Assembly (NCBI GenBank): GCA_902788865.1
Contig: CADALZ010000012.1
Coordinates: 1 to 59,643, forward strand
Origin: an uncultured Bacteroidales bacterium
Lineage (GTDB): Bacteria > Bacteroidota > Bacteroidia > Bacteroidales > Bacteroidaceae
Direction: 5' to 3'
DNA: 59,643 bases
Shown here: positions 56,830-59,643 of the stretch, piece after piece
How positions within the stretch are numbered: position 1 is the first letter of the stretch
Layout: every line of letters begins with the position of its first letter
The notes under the pieces: generated by a model
Seen by the model: the letters and a program-made list of their open reading frames with translations, nothing else
Database searches by the model: none
Told to the model about the DNA's origin: nothing
Position numbers and translations under genes: made by a program

Positions 56830-57586
56830 AACCGTGACAGCGTGACAGGCGTGACAGCATAATTTCCCTTCCATCGATGAACAGGTGGTGCTGACGGAGC
56901 AGGTCATAGTCGATGGAGGGGGAGGTATCCGTGCGGAGGGCATGGCGGCAGAGCATCAAGATCTTGCCAATGTTGTTCTGCCCACGCCAAGTGCCGATAT
57001 TGTCCAGCTGGTTGAGCTTCACGTTGAGTAGGTGCTCAAGCTCTTTCTTAGGAAGCTGACTGTTGTCCGCCACCAACTGCTCCTTCAGAGCCTCACGGCT
57101 TTTGAGCAACTCTCGGTTCTTGCAGCCCCAGATCGTGGCGCTGCCTCCAGTGTCGGTCGTCGTGTTTTCTACCAACGTGACCTCCTCTGGCGTCTGCAAG
57201 AGTAGATGACAGAAATCGCTGTTGCCTAAACACTTCTGCCACACCACGAAGAGCATCCACTGCAGGCGGAACTCTGGGAAGTCTGGTCTCACCAACTTCT
57301 TATACTTAGCCTTGAAGAAGCGCTTGGCAGCATAGCCGCTGGTGGCAGATCGGAGCTCCTGCTGCACCCTCTGATGCTCAGGCGTATCCAGCGAGTACTC
57401 CCCACAGAGATACAGCCGTTCACTATCCTTCCACTCTATATCGTGGTAGATGAAGGGGAAACCACCAGCCATGTTAGACAGGCGAAGGTTCAACCCGTGT
57501 ACGATGTCGTTCACTTGCTTGAACGACCATACGTTTGCCGAAGCCTCGTAGGCCTCTTCTCTTCCTAATACTACTTCGTTATACAT
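56819..57586 (-). CDS. NADAR-family protein, paralogue 2
   Basis: The 255-aa protein parallels the one at 51075: LSNMAGGFPFIYHDIEWKDS, ERLYLCGEYS, AAKRFFKAKYKKLVRPDFPE, QWMLFVVWQKCLGN, LVENTTTDTGGSATIWGCKN and GQNNIGKILMLCRHAL. It fits the ADP-ribose/riboflavin-precursor N-glycosidase family better than paralogue 1, having the full WGCKNREL box. The last 11 residues (LSRLSRCHGLLV region) are encoded by a GTCACGC array and the stop by a CTAAACC unit, and its ATG lies in a TTTAATG unit, so both ends of the gene were formed by iterated repeats. Near-identical direct repeats flank the gene. Confidence 0.82.
   Translation of the reverse strand: MYNEVVLGREEAYEASANVWSFKQVNDIVHGLNLRLSNMAGGFPFIYHDIEWKDSERLYLCGEYSLDTPEHQRVQQELRSATSGYAAKRFFKAKYKKLVRPDFPEFRLQWMLFVVWQKCLGNSDFCHLLLQTPEEVTLVENTTTDTGGSATIWGCKNRELLKSREALKEQLVADNSQLPKKELEHLLNVKLNQLDNIGTWRGQNNIGKILMLCRHALRTDTSPSIDYDLLRQHHLFIDGREIMLSRLSRCHGLLV
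56831..56862. repeat. GCTGTCAC array inside the NADAR 2 C-terminus
   Basis: Inverse orientation (GTGACAGC-GTGACAGGC-GTGACAGC). It is read through in frame as the last residues of the NADAR protein. Confidence 0.8.
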
Positions 57587-57845
57587 TAAACGTTAAACGT
57601 TAAACATTAAACATTACGGCTTGCCGTGAAGCTCGGCGGCAGCTCAGCATAGCTCAAGCAAGCTTGGCTTTGCGTTCGCCTTGCACGAGCATTAAACATT
57701 AATCTTTTTTGCATTTTTGCATTTTTTAATTTACGGCTTGCCGTATTTGCTCTAAACTCTAAACCAGCACAAAGATAACGTAATGCATTTATAACGCCAC
57801 ATTTTTTTTAAGTATAATTTCGCAGAAGATTACGATTATTCGTTA
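57587..57845. repeat. Composite intergenic repeat region
   Basis: GTTAAAC/ATTAAAC heptamers follow the NADAR start (57587-57612). Then come ACGGCTTGCCGT, AGCTCGGCGGCAGCTC and AGCTCAAGCAAGCTTGGCT (small hairpins), and direct repeat copy 2 at 57695-57769. No gene was seen; the remainder to 57845 is AT-rich leader for the next gene. Confidence 0.65.
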
Positions 57846-57853
57846 TACCTTTG
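57846..57853 (+). promoter_or_regulatory. Putative -7 box of the AddB-like gene
   Basis: TACCTTTG, 20 bp before the ATG at 57874. No clear -33 element. Confidence 0.5.
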
Positions 57854-57873
57854 TGGAAATTAATTCGAATACT

Positions 57874-59643
57874 ATGAAGATATACTTTAGTCCGGAATAT
57901 GGAAATGTGAACTATTGGAATGCCGAGAGGCATATTCTCATGGATGTGCTGGCAGCAGATCTGCCGGCGCTTGTAGCATTCCTGGAATCACGCTGCGGAA
58001 GGTATGTGGCTGAGGCTTCAGAGCATAGGCAAACTACCTATAGTGCAGCTATGAAAAGATACATGCAGCAACACCCAGACAACGTGCTTGCTGTTTCATT
58101 CAGAAGTTCTGATTTGGCTACAGCCAAGCAATGTCTGCGCTGGAGAGATGCACTGATAGATGCAGGCTGGACAGCTTCCATGCAAGTGGAAGGTTCAAGG
58201 CTGAAGATCCTCGCAGCTATAGAGCGACAGCTGACCGAGCAGGAAATAGGTTCTTTGGAAACCTTAGGTCAACGGGTGAAGGTGTTGGTAGATCGCATGC
58301 CAAAGATGGCAGGCTGGCTGGGCAAGAGTGAGGTGCTGATTCCCGTAGATATGCAACTGCTGCCTCCATTGGCACAGCAGTTGCTTGGTGCCATGAACCA
58401 AGCAGGCTGCCAAATCACAGTGGATGCTCCCACAGGGGAGCAAGAACTGGGCTGTGGACAGGAACATGTGGAAGTCTGGGAGTTTGAAACAGAGAAAGAT
58501 GCTCTGGAATACTTAGCCACACTTGATGAGAAGGATTTCGATGTATGGATCAACCGAGATAATCGCAGGATGGATGCCTGGCTTCAGGTAGCAGGAAAGC
58601 CTACGGCAGGCTCGATCATGAAGCAAGTTACCCCGCAGGTATCCCAGTTGCTTGTCTTGGGTGTAGGGTTGTTCCAATACCCACTGAATATCCGCACGAT
58701 GCTCCAATGGCTTAATGCACCTAAGCATCCGCTCGATGCCAAGTATCGATACGGCTTGGCAAGGCTGATTCTGAAAGTGGGCGGTTATCACAATCAAGAA
58801 TGCGAAACCTATACGAAAGACTATATAGATAGTATTGAGGATACTAGGGAACGTAATAGATTCTGCGACAGACTGAAAAAGATGCTTCCCGAACCAAGCA
58901 AGCAGGGCGTCTGCGTAGAAAGTTTGAGAGCCTTCTGCTCTGAACTGACACAATGGGCCAACGGGCAACTTATTGCAGCCAGAGATCCAGAGTTGGACTA
59001 TGAGATGGATGAGCAACTGATACAGCAGATGCAGTTCCTCTATAATTTCGGTGAGGTATTTACTGGTTATCTGGGCAGTGTGAAAGAAGACTGGGTGGAC
59101 TATGGTAAGGTAGAGAAGTGGATAGATGCCATGTATGAGCCTGCCAACTACATCCATAGCATCGCCCAGCAAGGTAGCCGACTGGTAGTGAACAAGCCAG
59201 GAGCACTGATAGACAATCCGAAGACACTGATCTGGACCGACTTCTATGATGAAGAGGTTGACATGCTGACTACCGATTTTCTAAGTAAGGCAGAGAAGAA
59301 GGAGCTGGCCGGCTTGGGTTGCTGCTTCTGGCAAGAGGATTGCGAACGAGAATTCTATCGCCGGATGAGGCTGATGCCACTGAAGAAGACTCAGGATAAG
59401 TTGGTCCTGGTCACGGTAAACAAGAAAGACAACGCCAAGACCGAGAAGCATCCATTGCTGATACAGCTGACCAATAAGTACAAGACGCTGGCTGTTAAGC
59501 ACAATCTGAAACCGAATGCAGCACCGCTGACCAAAGTGGATAACACCGGCTGCATGGACAAAGAAAAGCCAGATGTGTTCCGGTTCGAGCATACTGACAT
59601 GTTGGAATGGCCAGACCATGAGAGCTATTCATCTCTGCAGAAT
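57874..59643 (+). CDS. AddB-like PD-(D/E)xK nuclease family protein, N-terminal part
   Basis: The first 590 codons are open to the right window edge without a stop. The protein begins MKIYFSPEYGNVNYWNAERH, then AMKRYMQQHPDNVLAVSFRS and LRWRDALIDAGWTASM, the opening typical of the large Bacteroidetes PD-(D/E)xK proteins that partner a UvrD/RecB-like helicase. The region seen corresponds to the inactivated helicase-like half (GVGLFQYPLNIRTMLQWLNA, QVSQLLVLGVGLF). The nuclease domain would lie further on, outside the window. The expected role is double-strand break processing in an AddAB/RecBCD-type exonuclease; the helicase gene should follow downstream. It belongs to the core genome, so the accessory cluster ends here. 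Confidence 0.75.
   Translation, partial: MKIYFSPEYGNVNYWNAERHILMDVLAADLPALVAFLESRCGRYVAEASEHRQTTYSAAMKRYMQQHPDNVLAVSFRSSDLATAKQCLRWRDALIDAGWTASMQVEGSRLKILAAIERQLTEQEIGSLETLGQRVKVLVDRMPKMAGWLGKSEVLIPVDMQLLPPLAQQLLGAMNQAGCQITVDAPTGEQELGCGQEHVEVWEFETEKDALEYLATLDEKDFDVWINRDNRRMDAWLQVAGKPTAGSIMKQVTPQVSQLLVLGVGLFQYPLNIRTMLQWLNAPKHPLDAKYRYGLARLILKVGGYHNQECETYTKDYIDSIEDTRERNRFCDRLKKMLPEPSKQGVCVESLRAFCSELTQWANGQLIAARDPELDYEMDEQLIQQMQFLYNFGEVFTGYLGSVKEDWVDYGKVEKWIDAMYEPANYIHSIAQQGSRLVVNKPGALIDNPKTLIWTDFYDEEVDMLTTDFLSKAEKKELAGLGCCFWQEDCEREFYRRMRLMPLKKTQDKLVLVTVNKKDNAKTEKHPLLIQLTNKYKTLAVKHNLKPNAAPLTKVDNTGCMDKEKPDVFRFEHTDMLEWPDHESYSSLQN

Overview
The window looks like a chromosomal segment of a gut or rumen Bacteroidales bacterium, most likely Prevotella/Segatella. 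The supporting signs are Bacteroidetes-type promoters (TTTG about 20 bp upstream of TAnnTTTG), A-rich leaders instead of strong Shine-Dalgarno sites, a BspA-type leucine-rich-repeat protein, an HU-HIG/smalltalk pair, VirE/DUF3987 primase-like genes and lipoprotein carbohydrate enzymes. No tRNA, rRNA or CRISPR array was seen.

Layout. 1-3119: start of a SulP anion transporter, an isochorismatase-like hydrolase, and dnaK behind what reads as a sigma-54 promoter. 3102-19889: an integrative mobilizable element of about 16.8 kb inserted in the 3' end of dnaK. It is bounded by an 18-bp direct repeat with one mismatch, and the apparent original dnaK terminator now lies beyond the right repeat. It carries a zinc-ribbon/HTH protein and tyrosine integrase, HTH-VirE_N-DUF3987 replication-like genes, a MobV relaxase, an AT-rich cargo block (frameshifted WG-repeat protein, HEPN-like protein, 965-aa multidomain protein, ADP-ribosyltransferase-like protein) and a tail of AlbA_2, XRE and two-TM genes.

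19973-41058: mostly metabolic genes. These are an acetyltransferase, a frameshifted pepD, a lipoprotein esterase, GH5 and GH88 enzymes, a WbuC cupin and a PaaI thioesterase. An operon-like run (nitrilase, iorA, iorB, aminotransferase, two paaK, ACT protein) could interconvert aromatic amino acids and aryl-acetates. After it come a BspA-like protein, a LOG protein, pncB, an AraC regulator and a BASS transporter.

41101-47285: a minus-strand accessory locus of four genes (Sel1-repeat protein, 192-aa protein, AAA+ ATPase, GNAT-WG fusion). A small uncharacterised domain appears to recur three times in it. 47495-57586: a phosphoesterase and then a VirE-type accessory cluster: HU-HIG, smalltalk, DUF234 ATPase-nuclease, two NADAR paralogues, two small proteins sharing a motif, and a coupled operon of P5-like, unknown, VirE/DUF3987 and DUF5675 genes. 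The window ends inside an AddB-like nuclease gene.

A recurring theme is short iterated sequences of 7-8 bp units (GCTGTCAC, CTAAACY, ATGTTYA, GCATYTTT, TTGAGAGA, TAGCTACA, ATTATRA). They lie between genes, often on start or stop codons, sometimes inside coding sequence, and twice as inverted arrays around an AT-rich palindrome. The main candidates for undescribed biology are the element cargo, the Sel1/AAA/GNAT-WG locus and these iterated arrays.
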